A DNA stretch of 64,000 bases from Plecoglossus altivelis. Taxonomy: Eukaryota > Chordata > Actinopteri > Osmeriformes > Plecoglossidae. Below the pieces are notes generated by a model that did not search any database, was not told where the DNA came from, and worked only from the letters and a program-made list of their open reading frames with translations. Position numbers and translations under genes: made by a program. Location of the stretch: contig BROE01000018.1 in NCBI GenBank assembly GCA_036571765.1, positions 12,642,694 through 12,706,693 on the forward strand. Reading direction: 5' to 3'. Positions 36,201 through 48,475 of this stretch are shown here, piece after piece (within the stretch, counting starts at the first letter, position 1; each line of letters starts with the position of its first letter).

Positions 36201-39200
36201 GGAACCTCCTTATTTTTGCTTAGTGAACACGGTAGTTATTAGACAAAGACATGGATTGTATTTTCTGTTGCAACTAGATCTTGAAATGGTTTATATCAAC
36301 AGAAGCACAAGAATCATAGCTTTCCAACAATCTAATATTATTTTGGTGGCGAGACGATTTAAATCAAGAAAAACACTACAATCTGCTGGCAGGCCATTTG
36401 ACTCCTAACAGGTTAAAGGAACAATTATAAATTGTACAACTATATTTGACACTAAGGCTAGTGATAATGTATGCAGTCAACTGTCGAAGCTGATTCTAAT
36501 AATTCACAAAACGGTGCTTCGGTCGTTTTGGGTCTGCCACCCATGCAGTGCAGCGACTACCATACTATTTTGCAATATTAATATTTTTTCAGAGGTGGAA
36601 GAACGAGGAGACGACGGAGACAGGGAACCATGGATTGTTCTTGCTTCGGCTTTAAGTTCTTGATATTTGGTAGCGTTGCCATAGCGTTGGACAGTATGGC
36701 TTCTCTTGCATATTTTTCCGCTGCCATTACAGAATTACAACTCAAATTAGCGCGATACATTAATCGTCATAGTTCTCTGTCACTCCCTCTGTACGCTGAT
36801 CAAGATTCCTGAGGGGAGAAAAACTAAGTGGGTGTATCAGCTCCAGACCTACTACAGAAGCGATACACAAGTGATTACTGTGTCCTGTGGAGGACTTTTG
36901 GGTCTTATAGTCTTTTGTGGAAATGTGGGGCTCATGACAATAAACCAAGGTATACATGCTTGACTTGAGAGATGGGATGTCTGGAGGAAAAGTTGATTAC
37001 TGTTTGTATCTTTTATGGTAGGGACCTTGTCCTGCAGCATTGATTGATTTAATTAATTTGGAGATGACCACAAGAGGGAGTTTACCATCTGTATGGTAAT
37101 GTCAAGTAGCTTCATTACCTTTTGGTCAGGGGATTTAGATACCAGTTCCTGAGACAATGTGGTTTTGACTGTCACTGCATTGTGTTAGGACAATTTGACT
37201 GACATTTACTGAATGATAGATTTCTGTAATGACCACATGCAATACGTTTATATAAGGCTCTGTGAGAATTTAGAAGGTACTATTTCTTTGGACAGCTTGC
37301 AGCAATACATTGTCCTCTGTCGTGAGTGCTCAGAGAATGTTCTCTTAACTAAAAGTACTGTACAACAAACAACTTGATTAAAAGATGCCATCCTGACTAT
37401 TGTAGCACTAAGTCACAACAAGATTTCCACCAGTCTCAGTTCTGCTGATTGTTCGGCTATTGTGGCAAAGGCAGTTTCCTGATCAACCGTCCGGTCCCTG
37501 TATGACCGAAGCAGAAGCTGTGTTCGCATTAGCGGTAGTAAGTCGGACTTGTTCCCGGTGCATGTTGGACTCTGCCAGGGCTGCCCTTTGTCACCAGTTC
37601 TGTTCATTGTTTTTATGGACAAAATTTCTAGGCACAGCCAGGGGCCGGAAGGTGTCTGGTTCGGGGAGCACAGGATCTCATCTCTGCTATCCGCAGATGA
37701 TGTTGTCCCAATGGCCTCATCGCAGCCGAGTGTGAAGCGGCCGGGATGAGAATCAGCACCTCCAAATCCAAGGCCATGGTTCTCGACCGGAAAAAGGTGG
37801 CTTGCTCCCTTCGGGTGGGTGGGGAGTCCTTGCTGCAAGTGGAGGAGTTCAAGTATCTCGCGGTCTTGTTCACGAGAGAGAGAAGGATGGAACATGACAT
37901 TGACAGGGGGATCCATGCAGCAGCTGCAGTGATGCAGTCTCTGTACCGGACCGTTGTGGTGAAGAAGGAGCTGAGCCGAAAGGCAAAGCTCTCGATTTAC
38001 CGGTCAATCTACGTTCCTACTCTCACCTATGGTCATGAACTTTGGATAATGATCAAAAGGACAAGATCGCGGACACAAGTGGTCGAAATGAGTTTCCTCC
38101 GCAGGGCGGCCAGGCGCTTCCTAAGAGATAGGGTGAGGAACTCGGTCACATGGGAGGAGCTCGGAGTAGAGCTGCTGCTCCTCCACGTCTGAGGAGCAAG
38201 CTGAGGTGGCTCGGGCATCTGTTTCGGATGCCTCCTGGACACCTCCCTCGGGAGATGTTACGGGCATGTCCCACCGGGAGGCGGCCCCGGAGGAGACCCA
38301 GTACTCGCTGGAGGGACTATGTCTCTCGGCTGGCCTGGGAACGCCTCAGGATCCCCTCGGAGGAGCTGGAGGAGGTGTGTGTGGAGAAAGAAGTCTAGGC
38401 CTCCCTGCTCAGACTGCTGCCCCCGCGACCTGGCCCCGGATAATCGGAAGGAGATGGATGGATGGCTATTGATAAACAATGTGTTCAAACAAAATTCCTC
38501 CTCAGTGCACATACCTTTCCTTGCCACTGTACATTTGCTGACCGGGATAGTGACAGTTTTCCAGTCCGCCAACTTTCTTTTGTTGCTAATACCTGATGAC
38601 AGGCCGCCAGACTAGCTTCCAACTCTTGTTGCGACCTTAATCTCACAGTCTGTGAAGTTTTTTATTTGTCCCCGTTTAGCCATTTAACATCACACAAAGA
38701 AATTACCTCAGTGGCACGTTTACATGCCATCTGCATATTCATTCATGGGAGGTAGCAAGGCAGGGTCAGTAGCTCGTTCATGTGAGGCCAATCACTCAAT
38801 GGCTGTGATTCATATAGGGAAGATGTGCAGGACCTGGCATACAACCAGTTTTATACATACAATATATCGGTGCGTAGGTACTTTTCAGTAAGTTTTGGCT
38901 GTAAAACATCTTCAGGTATATAAGCTGAGCAATCTTTTATACATGAGGCCCCGGATGAGGGAAAATGAATGGAGATGATGAGTTGGCAAAAGGCAAAAAA
39001 GTAGAAAAGTATGGAGAGGAAATATGGTATTGTGCCGACGCTATACTCACCACAGCTCAAGCTTCACTCTCCTCCCATCTAGTAGAATGGTGGTGGTCTT
39101 GTAGTCAATTCCTACGTGGTGAGAAATAATGAAGAAGGGGAAACAATAAGTTCAAGGAGTGTGATTTGGTTGAAATGAACACTCCTGGAAATAAACATGA

Positions 39201-42200
39201 GAGAAAAAAGACGAAAAAAATACTTACTGCCTCCTGCCATCTTAAGATGTGCAACACAGTTTTTACGTCTAAAAAGACCACAGAAAATTGTTACCTATTA
39301 TTGGTCTTCAACTCAGACTTCCTCAACCACACGTCTCAAAAAGGCCTTGTGTATGTGAGTTTGATTAGTGTGTCCTGTGGAGGACTTTTGAGTCTAGTTG
39401 TCTTCTGTGGAAATGTGGGGCTCATGACAATATACCACAGTGTACATGCTTGACTTGAGAGATGGGATGTCTGGAGGCAAAGTTGATTATTGTTTGAATC
39501 TTTTACTGTAGGAACCTTATCTTGCAGCATTAATTGATTTAATTAATTTGGAGATGACCACATAAATGAGAGTTTGCCATCTGTATGGTAATGTCATGTA
39601 GCTTTATTACCTTTTGGTCAGGGGATTTAGATACCAGTTCCTGAGACAATGTTGTTTTGACTGTCACTGCATTGTGTTAGGACAATTTGACTGACATTTA
39701 CTGAATGATAGATTTCTGCAATGACCATATGCCATAAGTGTATAAGGCTGTGTGAGAATTTACAAGCTACCACTCCTTTGGACGGCTTGTAGCAATACAG
39801 TGAGGTTTATAGGTGTTTTGCAAGATACGTAGTGTGCAGTTGGCTAGTTGGAGGCAATTTTATGTTAATTGTATGTACTGTGTGAGTGTGGATATGTGTA
39901 TGTATTGCACTTATGTCTTAACTTATTCAAGCAGTAGTTACTTGCTTGTACTGGTCAAAGACCATTTCTTTCGGGATAATAAAGTTTATCTAATCAAATG
40001 ATCCAATCAAGTAAAATACTTTATCCAAAACAACATCTTAAATCTATAAATAACTCTTGTTGCCCATTCTAAATTAGCTCACTGCATTCACAGGGCTCGA
40101 AAATATATATTTATACTTGGTAGCACAGGTGCGCCCAACTTTAAATTGATGTAGATTTTTTTGCAGCCTAGTTAGCTGTCTGTCACATGACAGAGCACAG
40201 TGACGGTCAGCTGTCAATATTAACCAGTCTTATATCTGCACTTAAGATAAGTTAGATAGAATGGTGGACCAGTCACTGGATCAGCTCACAGCAGGCAAAA
40301 GCTGTGCAGTAGGCTGATTAGCAAGCGTTTTAAAAAGAAATGAAAGCAGGTCGATCCATAACAATTATTTGCGTGTAAGTGTATTGGAGGTCTGATAGAT
40401 AATCGACTAGCTGGACTGTTCCCTAGACTCAGCATGCAGGGATTTATACAATACTTGAACAAGGCTACTGAAGTTGACACTGGTGTCTCTATTTCTTCCT
40501 TTATTCAACATGCCTTAGCGAAACAACTAACAAGCGCTATTTGGGTTGTTGATGCAAGATGGCTTTTGGCTCAATGACATGATATGCATATTTTTGTTTC
40601 CAGGTGCATTCTTTTTTTATGCAGTCAATGAATCTCACATATCTATTTATTCTATAAACCTAATTCATTTCAATGCATTTTCAGTAGATTAAAAAAAAAG
40701 TGTTATGCTTTAGCATCTCAAACCTCCAAAATGTTAACTATCCGTGCAAATAAGCAATCTAAGATGAAAATATACTTTAATGACAACAACTTCAGAATAA
40801 AATACCTGTCTCAATTAAGGAGCCTGATACCATTTCGATATTAAAAGTTAGGTCAAAAAACATTTTTGTTTGGTCAGTCTGCTAATGTGTGTTTGTGTAC
40901 TTTTATTGTAAACCTGAAGTGACTGTCTGTATATGTATCATATATAACCTTCAAATAAAAAATAAGCTTCTATACAACCCTGGAGGCCAGACTTGAATTT
41001 ACAATTAAAGTAAACCTGTTGTATATTGTTACTGTTATTGTTTCTGTTTCTAGTTGGAGACAATAGGGGACGGGTCCTTCTCCTTCATATTACAGAGTTT
41101 CCCTGGAACAGATGTCATCTTCCAAACAAGGGTGGCAGGTGCTATTTATCTTCTGAGTCTGAGGCTACATCAAATACCTTTTTTGGTCTGCTAAATTGTT
41201 GCACTAGTCCACACTTGACCGGTGGGGGCCTCACTCATTACTGCATTCTCTAATTTTGGCTCCGCTTTCTTTGTCCCCTTTCCACACCCCTTCCTGTGGG
41301 TTTGAGGTAGGCTTGAGTTGTTAGCATCTGCTCAGTCATCGGTCTGCCAGTGCTGGACCTGGACGCGAGTGGACATCAATCTGTGACAGTCTGCCAAATC
41401 AGGATCTACTCACCAAGTGGACAGCGGTCTACCTGACAGACAACAGCGAGTTCCTGGCCCCCTTGCAGATATTGCTGCACCGATCACAGTGCCCAGCCCT
41501 GTGGCTACCTCTACTTAAACTGACATTTACAAACCCTGACCCAAGCCCAACACGGTATTTTGGCATTTCTACACAGACTGACACTTCTCTGCTGTATGAC
41601 TATGTATAGCATGTGTTCTGCACCTCTGTTTCACCAACCGTCTCCAGAGGAGGGGATACCCCACTGAATTGTCTTCCCAAAGTTTCCTCCATAAGATTTT
41701 TTCTGGGAGTTTTTCTTTGTCTTCCTTGAGGGTTTAGGTTGGTTGAGAGTGGTAGTTCTAGGGTGTGTGTGTGAAGCCGTCTGTGGTATTGCTTGTAAAA
41801 AGGGCTATACAAATACTTTGTCATTTGAGTAAAAATAACAACAGTTTAAAAGCCGTGGATATAACTGAAGTACTTTTGTTGGGTCATTTATATGTTCGCA
41901 AATGTCAGGGGCACAACCATAAGAATTTGATTTTTATTGTGAAGTAAAAAGGTTAAAGATTAAACTGGTCATTGCATCATCAAGGACTTTAAATGACCTA
42001 AAACAGACATCCAGATACAAGCCTGTTTAATTTGAAATTAGTTGCAAAAGTCAAGTGGTGCAACCAGCACCAGGTGGCGAAACTGCAAGGCTGACTGTTA
42101 ATTGCTTAACTGAAGTCCATGAGGCTGCTTTGTTTACTGTATATTGTTGCACATGCCATATATTGTTAGAAAGCCAAGATTGGTGTGATTATCATGATGT

Positions 42201-45200
42201 AAATTAACACAAACAAAATATTTGCTCAAAAAAACAGTGGATGAATGCACTGGGCATGAAAGCAGAGTTTGGAGATGGAAGTTTTTTCCCCACTTGGCCT
42301 TATCCAGCTAACATACGTTTTTACTTCACAACTGATGTGCTCGGTGACCTCTGAGCCAGAGCCTCATAATTCATGGCACACACAGTTGATTTGTGCAGAC
42401 TGTGTGGTCAAACATGACTTCATTGCTGTTAGATCATAATTTTTATAGTATAGAGTATAGAGTCATTATATGGTGTTGCATTCCAGTGACAATGAATTTA
42501 ACATAAAATCTATGAATACTATTTATGATCCATCACAATGTATCAATGTAATTTACTGCACTGTAGCTTCTTGCCTAATGTAATGTCAAGTGATGTATCC
42601 CGATTTTGATCCATTTTCTAATTTTGATTTGATAGAAACTGTAGACAAAAAAGGGTCTGTATTTTAAATGTATTATTATAAAATCATTATGCCACACATA
42701 CAGTATCTCTCACTAATACAATGTTGTCAGGTAGCACAACTGATAATTGTAAAGTGTTAAAACCATGTGAAATTCTAAATTCAAACTATGGATAATGGGT
42801 TGAAGTGAACAAATTGTTGATGTGTATAATGTGAATAGCTGTTCATTCATTTGTAGATTTGTAGAATTATTTGAATGTAAAATCACATTATAGATACTAA
42901 ATACCTAGCCACTAGAATGCAATAATTTTACATTGTTATATATACAAAACACAAACTCAAAATAACAAATGTGTTAGAGGCTTGTGACAAGTCCAAGTGA
43001 TATTTGCTAAAGAAATTCACTTGAGATACATAGTGGGAAGATATATTTATGTGGGTAAATATTTGGTTGCACTACCTTAAATATTTCTGGCGGTGAAGTT
43101 AAAAATGCAGTTTAAAAAAAATTATGTAACAACTTAATTTAATTTAAGTATTTAAGTAATGGAAATTGCTTAAACACCCAGTTCACGATGTAAAAATATG
43201 CATTAAATCCATTTTGAAAATAGTTTTACGAAACCTTTTGTCATTGACCCATTTACGCATAAAGAATTGTCCACAAATCATACGGTTGTGACGTAAAACA
43301 GGAGGGTTACCAGGGAGCCCAGAGGCAAGGCAGAAATCCCGAAAATAATAACACAAGAAGAATAGTAAACAAACAAGCATGCATGAAAGGAGCAACCAAC
43401 CCTAATGTAAAAAAGTCAAAGAATTAAAGTTAAGAGGTAAGTTTAAACACAAAGCTCACTGATGGTGAATATGGCCTGAACTGTATATAGGTTGTCATTT
43501 GATGATAAATTCCAACAACGCTTTCATTAGACTTGATCCAACGACATAATTATTTTGCCAACAATGTAGCAAGTGCTGTCCCATTCCAATTCACAGCTTT
43601 TTGACCCTTAGGCTCAATCATTTACTCTGGCACGTTAAATAAATCTTTGAGGGTTTAGGGCTTGGGGGGGCATTGGGCCATAAAATCATAATTCTCTGCA
43701 CAAATGTGTCCACAACTGATATGTTCATGTTCAATACAATAATATTAAAGGCCCTATCTTGCACCCGGTGCAATTGTCTTAGTACACCGATGCATGTTTA
43801 ATTCGTATTTTGCACCCGACGCACAGCGGACTTTTACGTCCAGAGAAGCACGCTGGAACGAGGGAAATCATTGTGGTGTCCATGAAGATGTGAAAAAGTT
43901 CTAGCATAAATCTAGCACACACATTTACCCAACTTACAGTTATTGCCTATTATATGTTAACATATATAAACATATATCTGCAAATATATGTTTTGCAAAA
44001 CCTGGCTCATTGTGTCAAAACTACACACAAGCCGATCAGACTGAGATTTTGGATTTTACTGTAACAACTCACATATATGCCAGAATGAAACACTGCAATC
44101 AAAACTTAACACTCCTTTCTAAAAATGAAATCAAAACCATACAAAAAGCACATTTTCAATTACACACACAAAAAAGAATGACAAATAATCCAACTACGAA
44201 CATAATAAAAAACAACAACCCATGGCCATACAATGTGACTTCTTTGTCTTTCACTACTCTGATGAGAACGTCAGTCCGTTTGTCACAGAAAGCTATGTCC
44301 TATGGTGTGTGTCATGACAGGTTAGAGAGGAATGGCATGGTTATTAGCGGACACCAAAGGCTGAAACATCCTTAGGGGTGACAGAAAATGTCTGGTATGA
44401 CTGTCATACCACAGGACGTGAAGTTACACAAGAGGACAATGTCTGTTTATGAAATATTTATAATAACTAAATAAGGTTATGTTAACACCTTCATATAATT
44501 TTATTTCCCAAACAGACACGCTTATAAAATGTACACGTTTTTTTAAATGTACGTTTATTGTGTTGGTCAAAAGTTATTTTGGTTTGATAAAAACATGGCA
44601 TACATGATACTGTTCACTGTTAATATTAATTCAATATTCTTTATTATTCAAAGTTAAAATAAGAAATTCCTGAAATAATGTTTACTTCCTCTTGACACAG
44701 TACAGTGTTTTATAGCTGAGAATAAAAAGAAATAAAAATGTTGAGTGTTGTGCTAGGCAAGATATATTTAAACTTGTAATTTTATGCACACCAATGCAAC
44801 CTTAGAAATTGTTGAGCATTAAAATAGACTGTAACAATTTCTGGGGAAATTGTGGGGTGTGGTTGCAGAGCGGTGTGTTTTTTTACTCAAATTGTACATT
44901 AATTGTTCTTTTTTATTATGCCTATTATTTATGAGGATTACATAGATTTCAAAGTATATATTTGTAAATCGTTTATATATTTGTTGCTGCTCATTTACTG
45001 GAATAAAACTGGCAATATGTGTGTATTCCTAGGTGAAACCTGGGTGGAAGTCTTCTTACCAGCAGTATCTCAGTCGTAACTCGGAAAAAGTCAAACCCCA
45101 TATAGAGTCATTACACAGAGTGAAATATTTCAAGGCTTTAGTTTGTAAAACAGACAATAATCAAAAATTAATTGTCTCCGAAAATTTTTATAATATTAAA

Positions 45201-48200
45201 AAGTACAATATCAGAAAGTCATGGTGTCACACCCTGATTAGATAATTAAGTGAAAACACCTAAAAAAGGTTTCCTGAGTCTTTAAATGGTCTCAGTGTGG
45301 GTCAGTACACAATCATTTCGAACACCGCTGACTTGACAGATGTCCAGAAGACACTGACACAAGGAGGGTTAACCACAAAAGGTCATTGTAAAAAAAAAAG
45401 CTGGTTGTCACAGAGTTCTGTATTCAAACATATTCATAGAACCTTGACTGGAAGGAAAAAGGGAGGAAAAGGTGCACCAGCAAAAGGGATGACCGCAGCC
45501 TTAAGAGGATCACAATCTACTCGTGAAATATACTACTTAAGGGTAGGCCTACTTAATTGGAGACCATATCTGCCAATTCACTACTTGGTAATTAGTAGGG
45601 GGGATGGCATATCTCACTTTGTACAGACAAACACAGCCTACATATGAAACATTACAGCTATTATAGGTTGATCGACTTCTACAGAAACTGCATTACAAAG
45701 ATGGCCTACTGAATGGAGTTTGCTTTTTTGACATGGTATATGTATCTGTCCATCTAATATCGATTGTAGATATGACGCCAATTTGATTAATCAAGGAATT
45801 ACTTTGTTTGCACACAAATGCGCAAAGCATTCATGCAAACACCTGACACCTTGAGTCCCACTGTCATAAATAAAAGGACAGATTTCTGAAAAAATGAGAA
45901 TCTCCAAACAATACACTTCCCTCTCATATAGGTCTACCATAAATGTTTAACAAATGTCCTGTGCCAGGATCTGTCAGGACATTGAATGTTTATGTCCCTG
46001 CGTGTTAATACTTTCACTAGGGGCAACAACGTGACCATTGTCAGTCAACATTTATGTTGATAATATCAGACTATGCATTTAAATCAACTGGAGTCTACCT
46101 CACAACGTATGTGACATTATAGTAAAGCGTATGTTTCCTTAATAATAAATGATTGAAGGGCTAGATAACAGTAATTCTAATGAAATAGTCAATGAATGTC
46201 AACATGAAAATAGATACAAGACTGATGAAGGGACACTAGTTTCCAACCTGGCCTTGGCTATGTGTAAGAAGCGCCATCCATGCCATTCTTGGGGGACCAT
46301 TCACCCCCTATGTGAGCTATAAGCAACCTTAGGGTACTGGCTACACTGTAATGCAACCCAAATCACATAACACATGGCGCGCTCACTTTGCAACTGGAAG
46401 CTTACAGACTCAACAAGATTACATTTTGAGTTTTTAGTGATCCTAATCAAGCTGTTTATTATGTTAAATTACTTCAACACTTCTCCATCTTCTCCCACTC
46501 TATGCTACAAGACTCATGGAAGATATACAAGCATGAAAGGGCTGACCCAGTTTTGTTAAAGCATTAATTATCTCTTTCTACCACCCTCCAACATTTCAAT
46601 TTCTGTGTGGCTGGATGGAATGAGTGTGTGGATGAGTAATTGCTCTACAAAAGGCACTATCCACCAGCTATGTGTGGTAAGCTGTGATCAGATGAAAGTT
46701 GTCACATCCAGAGAGGTACCTGCCAGACTAAGGCTTGCCTATCTATTGGCCCACACAACCAGTGGATGAGCGCAGACGAATCTATCACACTCCACTTGGT
46801 GTGTTATATATACAGTCATGGCCAAAATTGTTGGCACCCCTGACATTTTTCCAGAAAATGAGGTATTTCTCACAGAAAAGTATTGAAATTACACATGTTT
46901 TGCTATGCACATGTTTATTTCCTTTGTGTGTATTGGAATAACACAAAAAAAAAACAGAAAAAAGAAAATTTGACACAATTTCACACAAAACGCAAAAGAT
47001 GGGCCGGACAAAATTATTGGCAACCTTAACTTAATATTTGGTTCCACACCCTTTGGAAAAAATAACTGAAATCAGTCGCTTCCTATAACCATCATTAAGC
47101 TTCTTACATCTCTCACCCGGAATTTTGGATCACTCTTCTTTTGCAAACTGCTCCAGGTCTCTCATATTGGATGGGTGCCTTTTCCCAACAGAAATTTTAA
47201 GATCTCTCCACAGGTGTTAAATGGGATTAAGATCTGGACTCGTTGCTGGCCAAATCAGAACTCTCCAGCGCTTTTTTGCCATCCATTTCTGGGTGCTTTT
47301 TGAGGTATGTTTGGGGTCATTGTCCTGCTGGAAGACCCATGATCTCTGACGCAAACCCAGCTTTCTGATACTGGGCCCTACATTGCGACCCAAAATCCTT
47401 TGGTAATCCCCAGATTTCATGATGCCATGCACACAGTCAAGGCACCCAGTGCTAGAGGCAGCAAAACAACCCCTAAACATCTTTGAACCTCCACTATATT
47501 TGACTGTAGGTACTGTGTTCTTTTCTTTGAAGGCTTCATTACATTTTCGTTAAACAGTAGAACGATGTGCTTTATCAAAAAGCTCTATCTTGGTCCCATC
47601 TGTCCATAAGACGTTCTCCCAGAAGGAATTTGGCTTACTCATTTACATTTTGGCAAACTGTAGTCTTGCTCTTTTATGTCTCTGTGTCAGCAGTGTGGTC
47701 CTCCTGGGTCTCCTGCAATAGCGTTTCATTTCATTCAAATTTCGACGTATAGGTCGCGCTGACACTGATGCACCCTGAGCCTGTAGGACAGCTTGAATTT
47801 CTTTGGAACTTTTTTGGGGCTGCTTATCCACCATCCGGACTATCCTGCGTTGCAATCTTTCATCAATTTTTCTCTTTCGTCCACGTCCAGGGAGATTGGC
47901 TACAATGCCATGGGTTGCTAACTTCTTGATCATGTTGCGAACTGTGGACAAAGGAACATCTAGATTTCTGGAGATGGACTTGCAACCTTGAGATTGTTGA
48001 TATTTTTCCAAAAGCTTGGTTCTCAAGTCCTCAAACAGTTCTCTTTTCCTCTTTCTGTCCTCCATGCTTAGTGTGGCACACACAGAAACACAATGAAAAG
48101 ACTGAGTCAACTTCTCTCCCTTTTTATCTGCTTTTAGGTGTGATTTTTAGAATGCCCACACCTGTTACTTGCCCAGGTGAGTTTAAAGGAGCAACACATG

Positions 48201-48444
48201 CTTGAAACAAACTTATACATCCAATTTTGAAAGGTTGCCAATAATTTTGTCCGGCCTATTTTTTTAGTTTTGTGTGAAATTGTGTAAAATTTGCTTTTTT
48301 TCCTGTTTTTTTCGTGTTATTCCAATACACACAAAGAAAATAAACATGTGCATAGCAAAACACGTGTAATTTCAATACTTTTCAGTGAGAAATACCTCAT
48401 TTTCTAGAAAAATGTCAGGGGTGCCAACAATTTGGCATACTGTC

Positions 48445-48475
<31 letters not shown>

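Larger units (their letters stand above)
30768..38952 (+). mobile_element. PIF/Harbinger element with nested LINEs, rab40c intron 2
   Basis: The left end GGGGCCTCGTGTATCAA and the complement of the right end, GGGGCCTCATGTATAAA, form inverted ends. Inside the left end, on the plus strand, is a HARBI1-like transposase remnant (31340-31700). Inside the right end, on the minus strand, is a Myb/SANT-like remnant (38685-38470). This two-gene layout is the Harbinger hallmark. Inserted into it are RTE copy C, RTE copy D and a 438-bp repeat. Removing these leaves about 3.5 kb, a normal autonomous size. The expected 3-bp target duplication is not visible (TCT versus GGA). Confidence 0.7.

Noticed and set aside
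36873..39801. The 438-bp repeat pair as the two LTRs of one element
   Set aside because: The DNA between them is LINE copy D and the right end of the Harbinger element, not retroviral or LTR-element coding sequence.
44010..45647. Several 70-120-codon open frames as possible genes
   Set aside because: AT-rich intron, no splice structure, no recognisable domain.
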